Below, piece by piece: positions 34,398 through 43,744 of a stretch of DNA of 64,000 nucleotides. The number at the start of each line of letters is the position of its first letter. Position 1 is the stretch's first letter. The notes under the pieces are model-generated. The model ran no database searches. It was not told where the DNA came from and saw only the letters and a list, made by a program, of their open reading frames with translations. The position numbers were made by a program, and so were the translations under genes. Origin of the DNA: Chloroflexota bacterium (lineage in GTDB: Bacteria; Chloroflexota; UBA11872); assembly GCA_028873795.1 (NCBI GenBank), contig JAPPNP010000026.1, forward strand, positions 72,304-136,303, read 5' to 3'.

Positions 34398-37331
34398 ATG
34401 CTGATTCACCGCGTCGAGCTCACCAACTTCAAGAGCTTCACCTCCGCCGCCGTCGACCTGGCGCCCGGACTTACCGCCATCGTGGGCGACAATGGCGCGG
34501 GCAAAACGGCGATCCTGCAGGCCATCGGGTTGGGCGTGTTCGACGTTCGTCCGCGCCCGCTTGCGAGCGTGATGCGACATGGCGCGACGGACGCGTCGGT
34601 AGCGATCGAATTCACCTCCGGGCTGGACCAGCGGCGCTACCGCGTCACCCGCAAGCTGCACCGCACCCGCGCCCGCGGCACGGGGGCCCTCTCGTCGACC
34701 GTCAACATGGAATCGGCCGTGCTCGACGTTGAGCAGGGCCGCATATTCGAAGAGCGGGCCGACGACGTGGAAGCCTTCCTGGCGCAACACCTGGGCGTGG
34801 CGGGCTTCACCGGGCCGGACGAGGTGTTCGACCGCGTCGTCGGCGTGCCGCAGGGACGGCTCACCGCCGACTTCCTGGACCAGCCGCGCCTGCGCCGCGA
34901 GCGCTTCGATCCCATCCTGCGAGTCGACGAGTTCAAGCGCGCGGTGGACGAGTTGCGGCCGCTGCTCAATCACTTCGACACGCAACGCGTCGCGCACGAA
35001 ACCACGGCCGGCGAGCTTGAGCTTCAATTGCAGCGTCGGCCCCAGGCGGAATCCGCGCTCGCCGAAGCGCAACGCGAGGCCCGGGAAATCGCGCAGCAGC
35101 ACACCGAAGCGCAAGGCAAGCTGGATCAGGCCCAAGCGGCCGCGCGGCGGCATGACGCGGATGCGGACGCGGCCAAGGCCGGACTCACGGCCGCCAAGCT
35201 TGCCGACTCGCAGCTGCTGATGCTTCAGCAGGCCGCGCGCGACGGCGAGAGCCAGGTGGCCGAAGCGCAACGCGCGGCTCACGAGCTCGACCAAACTCGC
35301 GCCGATCACGCGGCTTATACGGCGGCGCAGGACGAGCTCAAGCAATTGGGCGACGTTCGCGGCGAGCAGGAGCGACTGCTCCGGAATCTGACATCGCTCA
35401 GGGCGGACGAGGCGCGCGCCACTTCCGCGCGTGACCAGGCGCATCAGGCCCTGCGGGAGGCTCAAGCGGCGGCGGACGGCCTCGCGGAGCTCGCCGCCGC
35501 CGCTGCCGCGGAGACAGAGACGTCGGCAGCCATCCAGGAGTTGAACGGACGCCTCGCGGTGGCCAGGGCGACCGCGGATAGCGCCCCCCGCGCGCAGGCG
35601 GAGGTCGTGGGAGCACGACAGGAAGTCGCCGACGGCTTCGAGCGCTGCGCCGCCGAGGTCCAGGCGTCGTCAGCCGAGATCCAGCAACTCGAATCCGAGT
35701 GGGACAAGGCGTCCGCGTTGCGGCCGCTGGTTGACCAGCTCGATTCGCGTGGTGAGGCCCTGCGAGATTTCCAGGCGCAGCGCGCCAGCGTCACGGCGGT
35801 GATGGCGGCGGACGACGAGGCCGCGTCGCTGCTCCATAGCGCGCAGACTTGTCCGTTCTTCGACTCCGAATGCCGCAATCTGGCCGATGTTCCCGATGTG
35901 ACGCTGGTATTCGAGCAGCGCGCCTCGAGCCACCAGCGCAACCTCGAGCAGTTGGCGAGCAGCGAGGTCACGGCGCAGGCGGCGTTGCGTGAAGCCGAGG
36001 ACGCCCGGGGCCGCATGGGCGATCTCGGGGCGCGTCGCGGCGCGCTCGACGAGGCGCGGCGCTCGCACGCCGCCAATCAGTCGGTGCTGGAGACCCTGCG
36101 TCCGGTGTCGGCGGCGGCCGAGGGAGAGGACGAGCAGGCGCTCGCGGCGGCCGTCGACGCTGCCGAAGCGGTGCTGCAGCCCGAGGCCGGCCATGCACAT
36201 GTCATCGGCGCCGCGCGACGGCTGGCAGTCGCGCTTGAGTCGCTGGCCCGATCGCGGCAAGCCGCCGCCGACGCCGCGCGGCTGACCGGCGAGATCCAGC
36301 GCGAGCAGCAGGCCCTGCAAACCCATGCCGGCGCGGGCGCCAGGTTGGCGCAGGTCCAGGCGCTGGCCGGTGAGCGGGATGCCAGAGCGATGGCGGCGCA
36401 GCAAGCGGACGCCGAGGTGGAGCGGGCCGCCGGCGCGCGGGCGGCGGCCGACGCGGCCCTTACCAAACTTGAACCGCGCCTCGCCCAAGCCCGGGCCGCC
36501 CAGCGAAGGCTCGATGACTCGCGCGCCGGCCACGAGCGCTACCTCCAGCACGAGCGCCTGGCGGGTGAGACGGAACAGCGCGCCGAGCGCCTCCGGCAAG
36601 TCCAAGCGCAGGTCCGCGACGCCGTGGTCACGACGGCGGATGCCTGGGGCGTGGCGGCCAGACTGGGCGCCGCGGCCGATCGCGTGGCGCGAGATGAGGC
36701 GCATGCAGCCCGCGACGCTGCAATCGCCGACGTGAGGGAGTTCGACACTCGCGCCCGAGAAATGGCCGGGCGGATTGCCGAGCGGCAGCAGGAACTTGAC
36801 GCGCTGGCGGAGGTCGAGCGTCGGCTGGACGCCGAAAACCACGCGGTCGCCCGAGCCAAAGCCCTGCACGAGCGCACCGGGCTCATGCGTGGCGTGCTCG
36901 GGGCCGCCGGGCCGCTCGTCACCGAGGCCCTGCTCGCCGACGTGAGCGAGGCGGCGGACGAGATCTTTGGCGAGGTGCTCGGCGATCGCGCCGGACGGCT
37001 GCGCTGGACCTCGGACTACGACATCGTTCTCGAGCGCGGCGGCCACACCCGCAGCTTCCCGCAGCTCTCCGGCGGTGAGCAGATGACGGCGGCCCTGGCC
37101 GTGCGACTGGCGCTGCTGCGCGAGCTGCTCCACATTGACGTCGCGTTCTTCGACGAGCCGACGCAGAATCTCGACGACACCCGCCGCGCCAACCTCGCCG
37201 AGCAAATCCTCCGCGTGCGCGGCTTCGAGCAACTGGTCGTCATCACCCACGACGACAGCTTCGAGCGGCTGCTCGACCACGTGATTCACGTCCGCAAGGT
37301 CAACGGCGAAAGCCGGGTCGAGGTCGCATGA
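34398..37331 (+). CDS. Rad50/SbcC-family SMC-like ATPase
   Basis: 977 residues. The N-terminal Walker A is GDNGAGKTAILQAIG (residues 31-45). Two long coiled coils rich in Ala/Glu/Arg/Gln flank the hinge. At the hinge apex the zinc-hook cysteines are Cys485 and Cys492 in TCPFFDSECRNL, a CX6C spacing instead of the classical CxxC. The C-terminal signature LSGGEQMTAALAVRLALL and Walker B FFDEPTQNLDD complete the ABC ATPase. It partners with the Mre11 protein immediately upstream and overlaps nurA by four bases (ATGA). Confidence 0.92.
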   Translation: MLIHRVELTNFKSFTSAAVDLAPGLTAIVGDNGAGKTAILQAIGLGVFDVRPRPLASVMRHGATDASVAIEFTSGLDQRRYRVTRKLHRTRARGTGALSSTVNMESAVLDVEQGRIFEERADDVEAFLAQHLGVAGFTGPDEVFDRVVGVPQGRLTADFLDQPRLRRERFDPILRVDEFKRAVDELRPLLNHFDTQRVAHETTAGELELQLQRRPQAESALAEAQREAREIAQQHTEAQGKLDQAQAAARRHDADADAAKAGLTAAKLADSQLLMLQQAARDGESQVAEAQRAAHELDQTRADHAAYTAAQDELKQLGDVRGEQERLLRNLTSLRADEARATSARDQAHQALREAQAAADGLAELAAAAAAETETSAAIQELNGRLAVARATADSAPRAQAEVVGARQEVADGFERCAAEVQASSAEIQQLESEWDKASALRPLVDQLDSRGEALRDFQAQRASVTAVMAADDEAASLLHSAQTCPFFDSECRNLADVPDVTLVFEQRASSHQRNLEQLASSEVTAQAALREAEDARGRMGDLGARRGALDEARRSHAANQSVLETLRPVSAAAEGEDEQALAAAVDAAEAVLQPEAGHAHVIGAARRLAVALESLARSRQAAADAARLTGEIQREQQALQTHAGAGARLAQVQALAGERDARAMAAQQADAEVERAAGARAAADAALTKLEPRLAQARAAQRRLDDSRAGHERYLQHERLAGETEQRAERLRQVQAQVRDAVVTTADAWGVAARLGAAADRVARDEAHAARDAAIADVREFDTRAREMAGRIAERQQELDALAEVERRLDAENHAVARAKALHERTGLMRGVLGAAGPLVTEALLADVSEAADEIFGEVLGDRAGRLRWTSDYDIVLERGGHTRSFPQLSGGEQMTAALAVRLALLRELLHIDVAFFDEPTQNLDDTRRANLAEQILRVRGFEQLVVITHDDSFERLLDHVIHVRKVNGESRVEVA

Positions 37332-38500
37332 CCCTCTCGCGGACCAAGGTGATCGAGGCGCTCGAGAGCCGGCGCGACGACTTTCTCACTCTCGACCAGG
37401 CGTTCGCGCGCGAGCTTGACGACCTGCGCCGCGGCTCGGCGGTGCTGCGCAGCCTCACAGCCGATGCGCTGGGTGACGCGCTCGGCGGCCTCGACCAGGC
37501 CCAGGGCGCCTTTCCCACCCACGAGTGGGACACGACCCCCGACGGCGCGTGGTGGCGGCCGTTCGCGGCCGACGCCGGCGACACCCATGAATCCTGGCGC
37601 GCCTGGGCCATGCGCACGCTCACCGGCGTCACCACCTGCGCCGTGGACGGAAGCCAGATCTATCCGTCGTCGGAGTGGTCGATCGACGTGGGCGCGGTGC
37701 AGATCGGCCGCTTCGTCAACGGTCACGCCAAGGACGCCTACTCCAAGGACCTGCACTTCGAGGCCATTCCGGCCACGGACCTCTACGACGCGCAGAGCCA
37801 GGACTATCGGCCGCGCGAGTTGGTGGACCTCCGCCGCTTCGAGACCGAATGCGCGGCCCTCACCGAGTGGATCGAAGACTCCGACGCCGGTTCCGCGCGG
37901 CTGGCGATTTTCGACGGCAGCCTGATCGCGTCGTTTGTCACGAATCCGATCTATCGCGCGCGCTACGTGGCGGCGGTGGTGCGTCTGCTCGAGGCTTCCA
38001 ATGCCAATGCGGTGCCGGTCGTGGGCTACATCGACGCAAGCCGCGCGCGAGATCTTGGGTCCATGGTGGCGACGGCGCGTGGCGTCGACCCTCCACAGCG
38101 CGTCACCGATGGCGTGTGGCTGCCGCGGGCCCCCTGGGGCGCGCGCACGCCGGCGTTTATCAGTGCCCGCAGCAAGGGGCTGGAGGACTACGGCGAGCAC
38201 GAGCGCTCGGTCGCGTTTCTCTACCTGCGCGCCTCGTCCCGCCGCCGCCCGGCGCGGCTCGAATTCCCCCGCTGGGTCGTCGAAGCCGACCGCACCGAAT
38301 GGATGACCGACGTCGTGCGCTCCGAGATCGTGGCCCAGGCCGACGGCTACCCGTACGCCGCCGAGACGGCCGACGCGCTGGCCGTGCTCACGCAGGCCGA
38401 CCGCGACCGCTTCCACGCGCTATTTCAGGAGTTCGCCGACCGCCATGGCCTCGACGCCTATCTCTCCGGCAAGTCGGCCAGCAAGCGACGGCGTCGATGA
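37328..38500 (+). CDS. NurA-like 5'-3' nuclease
   Basis: 390 residues. NurA nuclease motifs are seen: TTCAVDGSQIYPSSEW (first acidic motif), LAIFDGSLIASF (second), and the C-terminal WMTDVVRSEIVAQADGYPY. NurA pairs with the HerA translocase to resect DNA ends after Mre11-Rad50 processing. ATG at 37328 overlaps the rad50 stop. The C-terminus is basic (KSASKRRRR). Confidence 0.88.
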   Translation: MTLSRTKVIEALESRRDDFLTLDQAFARELDDLRRGSAVLRSLTADALGDALGGLDQAQGAFPTHEWDTTPDGAWWRPFAADAGDTHESWRAWAMRTLTGVTTCAVDGSQIYPSSEWSIDVGAVQIGRFVNGHAKDAYSKDLHFEAIPATDLYDAQSQDYRPRELVDLRRFETECAALTEWIEDSDAGSARLAIFDGSLIASFVTNPIYRARYVAAVVRLLEASNANAVPVVGYIDASRARDLGSMVATARGVDPPQRVTDGVWLPRAPWGARTPAFISARSKGLEDYGEHERSVAFLYLRASSRRRPARLEFPRWVVEADRTEWMTDVVRSEIVAQADGYPYAAETADALAVLTQADRDRFHALFQEFADRHGLDAYLSGKSASKRRRR

Positions 38501-39081
38501 CGCTCGCGAAGATCGTGAAGTCCAACTCGCACGTGGAGTACGTGGCCCAGGTCATGCGCCCCGGCGAGGTCGATCAGGCGCCCGAGCCCGCCGACTACGC
38601 CTTCGGCGCCTTCGTTGCGGTGCCGCGCGCGGATGACGGCGTTGCCGTCGGCGTGGTCTTCGACACCACCCTCGTCAATCCCGAGTTCGGCGCGCTCGGT
38701 CCTCGCCTGACGACCGGCGCGGAGCTGCAAACGCTCGCTCCCGATCAACTGCCGGAAACCGCCACCCTGATTGGCGTGCTGCTCCTCGGCTCACAGTCCG
38801 CCGACGGCCAGGTGACCCAGGGCGTGGTCGCCCATGCCCTCGGCGTTGGCGACGCGGTTCACCGCCTTGATGAGGCGGAATTCAGGGCCTTCCACGGCGC
38901 CGACGAGGGTCTGCGGGCGGCCTATCTGCCGCTGCTGCTGGCCCACGGGCATCCGCTAACCGCGGAGTTGGCCCTGGCGATCACCCAGCGCCTGGTGGAA
39001 GCGTTTCCCGATCACGCGGGCGCGGTGGCCGTGCTGCGCGATTCCATCGCCTGGCGCACGCGCATCCAGGCGGCTGGATGA
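38497..39081 (+). CDS. Conserved protein embedded between nurA and herA
   Basis: 194 residues, overlapping nurA and herA by four bases each side (ATGA), so translationally coupled to both. The start, LAKIVKSNSHVEYVAQVMRPGEV, followed by YAFGAFVAV, looks like a small beta-barrel resembling the HAS-barrel of HerA-type ATPases. The second half is helical (LRAAYLPLLLAHGHPLTAEL). Function unknown. Its conserved position suggests a cofactor of the HerA-NurA machine, perhaps a loading or regulatory subunit. This is inference from location. Confidence 0.7.
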   Translation: MTLAKIVKSNSHVEYVAQVMRPGEVDQAPEPADYAFGAFVAVPRADDGVAVGVVFDTTLVNPEFGALGPRLTTGAELQTLAPDQLPETATLIGVLLLGSQSADGQVTQGVVAHALGVGDAVHRLDEAEFRAFHGADEGLRAAYLPLLLAHGHPLTAELALAITQRLVEAFPDHAGAVAVLRDSIAWRTRIQAAG

Positions 39082-40760
39082 GCGGCGCCGTGTCCGTTGG
39101 CACCACGAAGGGACCGGGTGAGAACCCGCACACCTACACCATGGTCGCGCCCGACCCCGACGATCAGCTCAAGATCGGCGAGTTCGTGGCCTACGACGCC
39201 CAGGTCGATGGAAAGCTGCGCTCGGTGCTCGGACGCATCGACGCCCGCCGCCCGCTCAAACTCTATCCCGACGCATTCATGGCCGACCCGCAGGTCGCGC
39301 CCGGCCTGGTGGCCGGCCTGATCGGCTTCGACCACGCGACGCCGGAGCTCTACGAGCTCGACGTCGCCGTGTTGGGCTATTTCGACGACGCGCTGGGATT
39401 CGTGAATCCGCGGGTGGCCCCCCGGGCCGGGCGGCCGGTGTATCTCGTCCCGGACGACGTGCTGGCGCACGCGCTGTCCCGGGTTCCCCACGGCCGGCCC
39501 GGCGCGGCGCACATCGGCAGCCTGCTCACGCGCGCCAGGGACCAGGTGCCCATCACCCTCGACGTCAACGAATTCGCCAGCACGCACCTGGCGATCATTG
39601 CGGGCACCGGCGCGGGCAAGAGCTATCTCGCCGGCGTGATCGTCGAGGAGCTGATGCAGCCGTCGGTGGGCGCGGCGGTGGTCATCGTCGATCCGCACGG
39701 CGAGTACGGCACGCTCGAGGAGATCGCCAACCATCCCGGCTTCCGCGGCGACGGCTATCGCGCGCGCACCCTGGTCGTGCGCCCCGAGCAGATCAAGATC
39801 CGGCGGGATCTCCTGCATCCGAGCGACATCTATCAGCTCGTCGGCTCGACGCACGGCCTGTCCGGACCGCAGCGTGAGGTCCTCAGGCTGGCGCTCCGCG
39901 CGATCGGCATCGACCGCGGCCGCCGTTGGACCCATCGGCAGCTGACGGAAGCGGTGGACGATGTCGACCTCAGCCGCAGTCCGGGCGCCGGGGACGAAGG
40001 CGCGGACTACGCGCTGGTCAGGCGAGCGTTGATGTGGCGCCTCAACGCCACGCTCGGCCGCCAGGACGGCATCTTCCACGACTACGAGCACACGTCGCTG
40101 CAGGAGCTCATCAGGCCCGGGCAGTGCACCGTCCTGCAACTCAACGAGGTGCCCCGCGAGGAGCAGCAGATCATCGCCGCCACGTTGCTGCGGCGCTCAT
40201 TCGACGGTCGCGTCGGCACGGCCAAGCAGCGCATTGGCTCGGACGACGAGCAGTATCTCCCGGCGCCGGTGTTCACCCTCATCGAGGAGGCCCATCACTT
40301 CGCGCCGGCGGGCGAAGAGGTGCCCACCACCAACCTGCTCAAGCAGATCCTGGCCGAGGGTCGCAAGTTCGGGTTTGCCGTGGGACTGATCTCCCAGCGT
40401 CCCGGCAAGCTCGACCAGGACGTGCTGAGCCAATGCATGACCCAGTGCATCCTGCGCGTGGTGAATCCCGTGGATCAGCAGGCCATCGCCGGGGCCGTGG
40501 AGAGCGCCGGACGTGAGCTGCTGGCCGAGTTGCCGGCGCTCAGCAAAGGCCAGGCGATCGTGGCCGGGGCCGCGGTCAACACGACCGTGCTGTGCCGCGT
40601 GCGTTCGCGGCTCACGCCCCACGGCGGCGAGTCGCCCGACGTAGTGGACGCTTGGCGGCGGGCGCGGTCACAATTGCCGCCCGTCGATCGCTCGCTCGAG
40701 GCGGCTGACCCGGAGTCCGCGCGCACGCCCGAGGAACGGTTGTTCGGCTCGATTCAGTGA
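39078..40760 (+). CDS. HerA-like hexameric DNA translocase
   Basis: 560 residues. An N-terminal barrel region (to about residue 165) precedes the FtsK/HerA ATPase with Walker A GTGAGKSYL (about residues 175-183), Walker B VVIVDPHGEY, and a later FTLIEEAHHFAP motif. The arginine-finger region and LLKQILAEGRKFGFAVGLISQRP match HerA. It drives NurA along DNA during end resection. Overlaps the small protein upstream by four bases. Ends the five-gene repair operon. Confidence 0.92.
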   Translation: MSGAVSVGTTKGPGENPHTYTMVAPDPDDQLKIGEFVAYDAQVDGKLRSVLGRIDARRPLKLYPDAFMADPQVAPGLVAGLIGFDHATPELYELDVAVLGYFDDALGFVNPRVAPRAGRPVYLVPDDVLAHALSRVPHGRPGAAHIGSLLTRARDQVPITLDVNEFASTHLAIIAGTGAGKSYLAGVIVEELMQPSVGAAVVIVDPHGEYGTLEEIANHPGFRGDGYRARTLVVRPEQIKIRRDLLHPSDIYQLVGSTHGLSGPQREVLRLALRAIGIDRGRRWTHRQLTEAVDDVDLSRSPGAGDEGADYALVRRALMWRLNATLGRQDGIFHDYEHTSLQELIRPGQCTVLQLNEVPREEQQIIAATLLRRSFDGRVGTAKQRIGSDDEQYLPAPVFTLIEEAHHFAPAGEEVPTTNLLKQILAEGRKFGFAVGLISQRPGKLDQDVLSQCMTQCILRVVNPVDQQAIAGAVESAGRELLAELPALSKGQAIVAGAAVNTTVLCRVRSRLTPHGGESPDVVDAWRRARSQLPPVDRSLEAADPESARTPEERLFGSIQ

Positions 40761-40858
40761 TCGCGGTCGCGCGGCGTGTTGAGGCGGTACCCATTGCCCA
40801 CCGTCATCGCTGAGCCGGCTACCCATGGCCGCCGGCGCAGCGATTTGGCAGCGCGCTG

Positions 40859-41602
40859 ATGGCCACGCTGACCCTCGTCATCCCGGCGTACAACGAGGCA
40901 CAGCGGCTGGGCGCCACCCTCGACGCGGTGGCCGACTACCTGTCGCGGGAGGGAATCGACGCCAATGTCATCGTGGTGGACGACGGCAGCACCGACGGCA
41001 CGGCCGACGTCGCCGCGCGGTACACCGTGGCGGATCACCCGGTGGATGTCATCACCCTGCCTGGTCAGCGGGGCAAGGGCGCGGCCGTCCGCGCGGGGAT
41101 GCTGGCCGCGGACGCCGACGTCATCGGATTCGTGGACGCGGACCTGTCCACGCCGCTCGATGAGTTGCCCCGAGCGCTGGAAGCCTTCGACCGTGGCTAC
41201 GACGTGGTCATCGGTTCGCGCGCGATGCCCCGCAGTCGCACCCTCCGCGCACAGTCGGCGACCCGGCGGGTCGGCGCCCGAATGTTCCGCGCGATCACGC
41301 CGACGATTGCCGGGCTACGCGGATTCCCCGATAGCCAGTGCGGTTTCAAGTTTTTTTCTCGAGAAGCGGCCCGGGATCTGTTCGGTGGCACGGTGATCGA
41401 GCGCTGGGTGTTCGATGTCGAGGTGCTGCGGCTCGCCGTGCACCGTGGATACCGCGTGGCGCAAATCCCGGTAGCCTGGCGCGATCACCCCGGGTCGCGC
41501 CTGCGGCCTTCACTGGTGGCCTTCGGGGTGTTGCGAGACTTGGTGCGCATTCGGCTCCGGTTTGCGCTTGGGAGGTACGGGGCGGCCCGGCGCGCCACCT
41601 AG
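40859..41602 (+). CDS. Family 2 glycosyltransferase, dolichyl-phosphate glucosyltransferase-like
   Basis: 247 residues. The GT2 core is LTLVIPAYNEAQRLG, VDDGSTDGT, and GFVDADLSTPLDELP with the DxD-like metal site, followed by GSRAMPRSRT and FPDSQCGFKFF, which match ALG5-type dolichyl- or polyprenyl-phosphate beta-glucosyltransferases. No C-terminal membrane segments. It probably loads a sugar onto a polyprenyl phosphate for envelope glycosylation. It is 98 bases after herA on the same strand; a functional link is unlikely. Confidence 0.85.
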   Translation: MATLTLVIPAYNEAQRLGATLDAVADYLSREGIDANVIVVDDGSTDGTADVAARYTVADHPVDVITLPGQRGKGAAVRAGMLAADADVIGFVDADLSTPLDELPRALEAFDRGYDVVIGSRAMPRSRTLRAQSATRRVGARMFRAITPTIAGLRGFPDSQCGFKFFSREAARDLFGGTVIERWVFDVEVLRLAVHRGYRVAQIPVAWRDHPGSRLRPSLVAFGVLRDLVRIRLRFALGRYGAARRAT

Positions 41603-41863
41603 AATGTCCCCGTCGCGGCGGCCGCGCGCGTAGACTAGGCGGCCTCACCCCATAGCGTGCGTCCCGAACGCCGTGCACGCGCGCAACGGCAGGAGATCGC
41701 CCGTGGTGTGGCAAAGAACGAGAAGAGTGGGCGTCGCCGGTGATAGATCGAACCGAGTCGCGGCTTGGCCGGGCGGTGCGCGCAAGCATCCGAGCCGGAT
41801 GTGAGCCCGCGCTAGACGTGCTCATGCCGACCGAAACACCCGCCGGGCGGGTGAGGACCTTCC

Positions 41864-42502
41864 GTGGCTGACGGATTTGACGCCTTCCGCGAGGCCCTGT
41901 CGGCCTTCCTGGAAGTCAGCCAGTATCTGGGGCTGGCCCTGTACGTGGGCATCGAGGAAGTCGGCGTTCCGTTTCCGGTGCCTGCCGACACCTTGCTGGT
42001 GCTCATGGGCTATCAGGTGTCCCGCGGCGAGGCGCACCCGCTGCTCGTGATGCTGGTGACCGTCGGATCCGCCACGGCGGGGGCGTCCATTCAGTATTGG
42101 CTGGGACGATACTTCGGCACACGGTTGATCAACCGGCTGCGCGGCATCTTTCGCCTCAGCCACGAACGCCAGCAGCGCATCGAAGTTTGGCTCCGGCGCT
42201 ACCAGTTCTGGGCGGTGATCCTGCTGCGCCTGGTGCCCGGATTCCGCGTCATCTTGACTCTCGTGTGCGGCGTGTCGCGGGTTGACTTCCGGCTGTTCGT
42301 GCCCTCGGTGGCCATCTCCGCCACCATCTGGGCGGCGCTGTTCATGGGCTTGGGCTGGGCGCTCGGCGACGAGTATGAACTCCTGGTTGAGGCCATCGAG
42401 GAGAACGTGAGCATTGGCGTCAGCCTCGCGGTCGTCGCCGGCGTGGTGCTCCTGGCCATCGCGATCTTCCGCCTGCGGCGGCGCATCTTTCGTCGGACCT
42501 GA
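41864..42502 (+). CDS. DedA-family membrane protein
   Basis: 212 residues. DedA/SNARE-associated pattern: GIEEVGVPFPVPADTLLVLMGY near the start, YWLGRYFGTRL, and WAVILLRLVPGFR with the conserved arginines of the re-entrant loop. Five to six membrane segments and a basic C-terminus (RLRRRIFRRT). DedA proteins act as polyprenyl-phosphate or phospholipid flippases or scramblases. GTG start at 41864. The 41603-41863 gap shows nothing recognisable. Confidence 0.9.
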   Translation: MADGFDAFREALSAFLEVSQYLGLALYVGIEEVGVPFPVPADTLLVLMGYQVSRGEAHPLLVMLVTVGSATAGASIQYWLGRYFGTRLINRLRGIFRLSHERQQRIEVWLRRYQFWAVILLRLVPGFRVILTLVCGVSRVDFRLFVPSVAISATIWAALFMGLGWALGDEYELLVEAIEENVSIGVSLAVVAGVVLLAIAIFRLRRRIFRRT

Positions 42503-42541
42503 TCCCGGCCCGAGGCGCCCCGCCCCAAATCGGGTGTCCGG

Positions 42542-42943
42542 CTAGGACTGCTCCCGCGCCTCCGGATGCATGCGCGCCGCCGCCCGCTTTACGAGGCTCA
42601 CCCATGACGACGTGCCTTGGCCGCGCCAGTCCAGGTCGTCCTGCAGCTTCATCAGCCGGTCGACCCGCCCCAGGCGCTCCGCCCGCTCATAGATCCGCAG
42701 CCACACGCACGGCATCGACGGGTCGGTTTCGCACATGCCGTGCATGTCGGTGCCGCCACATGGCCCGTCGCGCAGCCCTTTCGGGCAGGCCATCGGACAG
42801 ATGAACGCCGTGTCCTGCAGGATGCAGTGTCCGCACATCTGACAGCCGAACAGCGGGCGCTTGACTGCGCGCTCGACGAGCGTCAACGCCTCCATCGGGG
42901 CCTGGCGGACGGCGCGCTTGATGACCGTTGATGTGATTGACAT
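42542..42943 (-). CDS. MetV-like cysteine-rich MTHFR C-terminal domain protein
   Basis: 133 residues. The motif FGCQMCGHCILQDTAFICPM, followed by ACPKGLRDGPCGG and a further Cys pair (MCETDPSMPCVW), matches the MTHFR_C domain (MetV), a zinc or iron-sulfur protein that works with the MetF subunit of methylenetetrahydrofolate reductase in acetogen-like and actinobacterial systems. No metF is adjacent, so its partner would be elsewhere. ATG 42943 is preferred; the frame is open upstream without homology. Confidence 0.85.
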   Translation of the reverse strand: MSITSTVIKRAVRQAPMEALTLVERAVKRPLFGCQMCGHCILQDTAFICPMACPKGLRDGPCGGTDMHGMCETDPSMPCVWLRIYERAERLGRVDRLMKLQDDLDWRGQGTSSWVSLVKRAAARMHPEAREQS

Positions 42944-43022
42944 GGTGGCGAGGGCGCGGGGTGGGTAGTCCCCAATTATAGATACGACGCGGACGCCCGA
43001 ACGATGAACGGGACCGCCGCGA

Positions 43023-43649
43023 CTAGGGCGATGGCCGCGGGGTGGGGGGCGTCGTCTGGCGCTCGGGAATCTGGAGCGGTCGGCCGACGAAGAGCTGCGA
43101 CGGGTCGGCAATGTCATTGATATCCGCCAGATCCTCCACCGTCACCCCAAGCTCCTGCGCAATGGCGAACAGCGTGTCGCCGGCCTTGACGACGTAGACC
43201 TCGTCGTCAGATCCCGTTGGCACCGCGGGCGTCACGCGCTCGTCCGGCTGGGGTAGCTCGAGCTTCTGCCCCGCGAAGATGTTGTTCGGATCCAGAATGC
43301 CGTTCTTCGCGGCCAGGTCCTCGATCGTGACGTTGAAGCGCTCGGCGATCAGCGCCAGCGTGTCGCCGCTCTGCACGGTGTAGGTCTGCGGCAACGGCGT
43401 CGGCGTGGGGGTTGGGGCCCGCGTGGGCGTGGGCGTCGGCGACGGCAGCGGCGGCACCGTGGCCCCGGGGGAAACCGCGTCTGTCGGGTTCTCGTCGCCG
43501 AAACCGGGAAAGCTGTCGGAGGCCTGGGTCACCAACACCACCGCCACGACGGCGAGAATGGCGAGGCCAAGCGCTCCAAAGATCAACTCACGGCGTGCAT
43601 CGGTCACGCGCGCCACTCTCCCGGCTGGTGGCTCTCCCCCGAAGCCCAT
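43023..43649 (-). CDS. LysM-domain membrane-anchored protein
   Basis: 208 residues: a short cytosolic N-terminus, one membrane segment (about residues 24-43), a Ser/Thr/Pro-rich linker (TPTPTRAPTPTPTP), then two LysM domains (TYTVQSGDTLALIAERFNV and VYVVKAGDTLFAIAQELGV), which bind peptidoglycan or chitin-like glycans. A cell-surface or periplasm-facing protein without a catalytic domain. Divergent from the nucleotidyltransferase gene. ATG 43649 preferred to a 43721 start, which would overlap the promoter region. Confidence 0.85.
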   Translation of the reverse strand: MGFGGEPPAGRVARVTDARRELIFGALGLAILAVVAVVLVTQASDSFPGFGDENPTDAVSPGATVPPLPSPTPTPTRAPTPTPTPLPQTYTVQSGDTLALIAERFNVTIEDLAAKNGILDPNNIFAGQKLELPQPDERVTPAVPTGSDDEVYVVKAGDTLFAIAQELGVTVEDLADINDIADPSQLFVGRPLQIPERQTTPPTPRPSP

Positions 43650-43744
43650 CCGCAGCGGGATGTCGGCGCGGAGTCTCGCTCGCGGTATCGCCGAGTATAG
43701 CGGCGGACAGTCTCGCGGCACCGGCCGACGCTATGATCGGCGGC

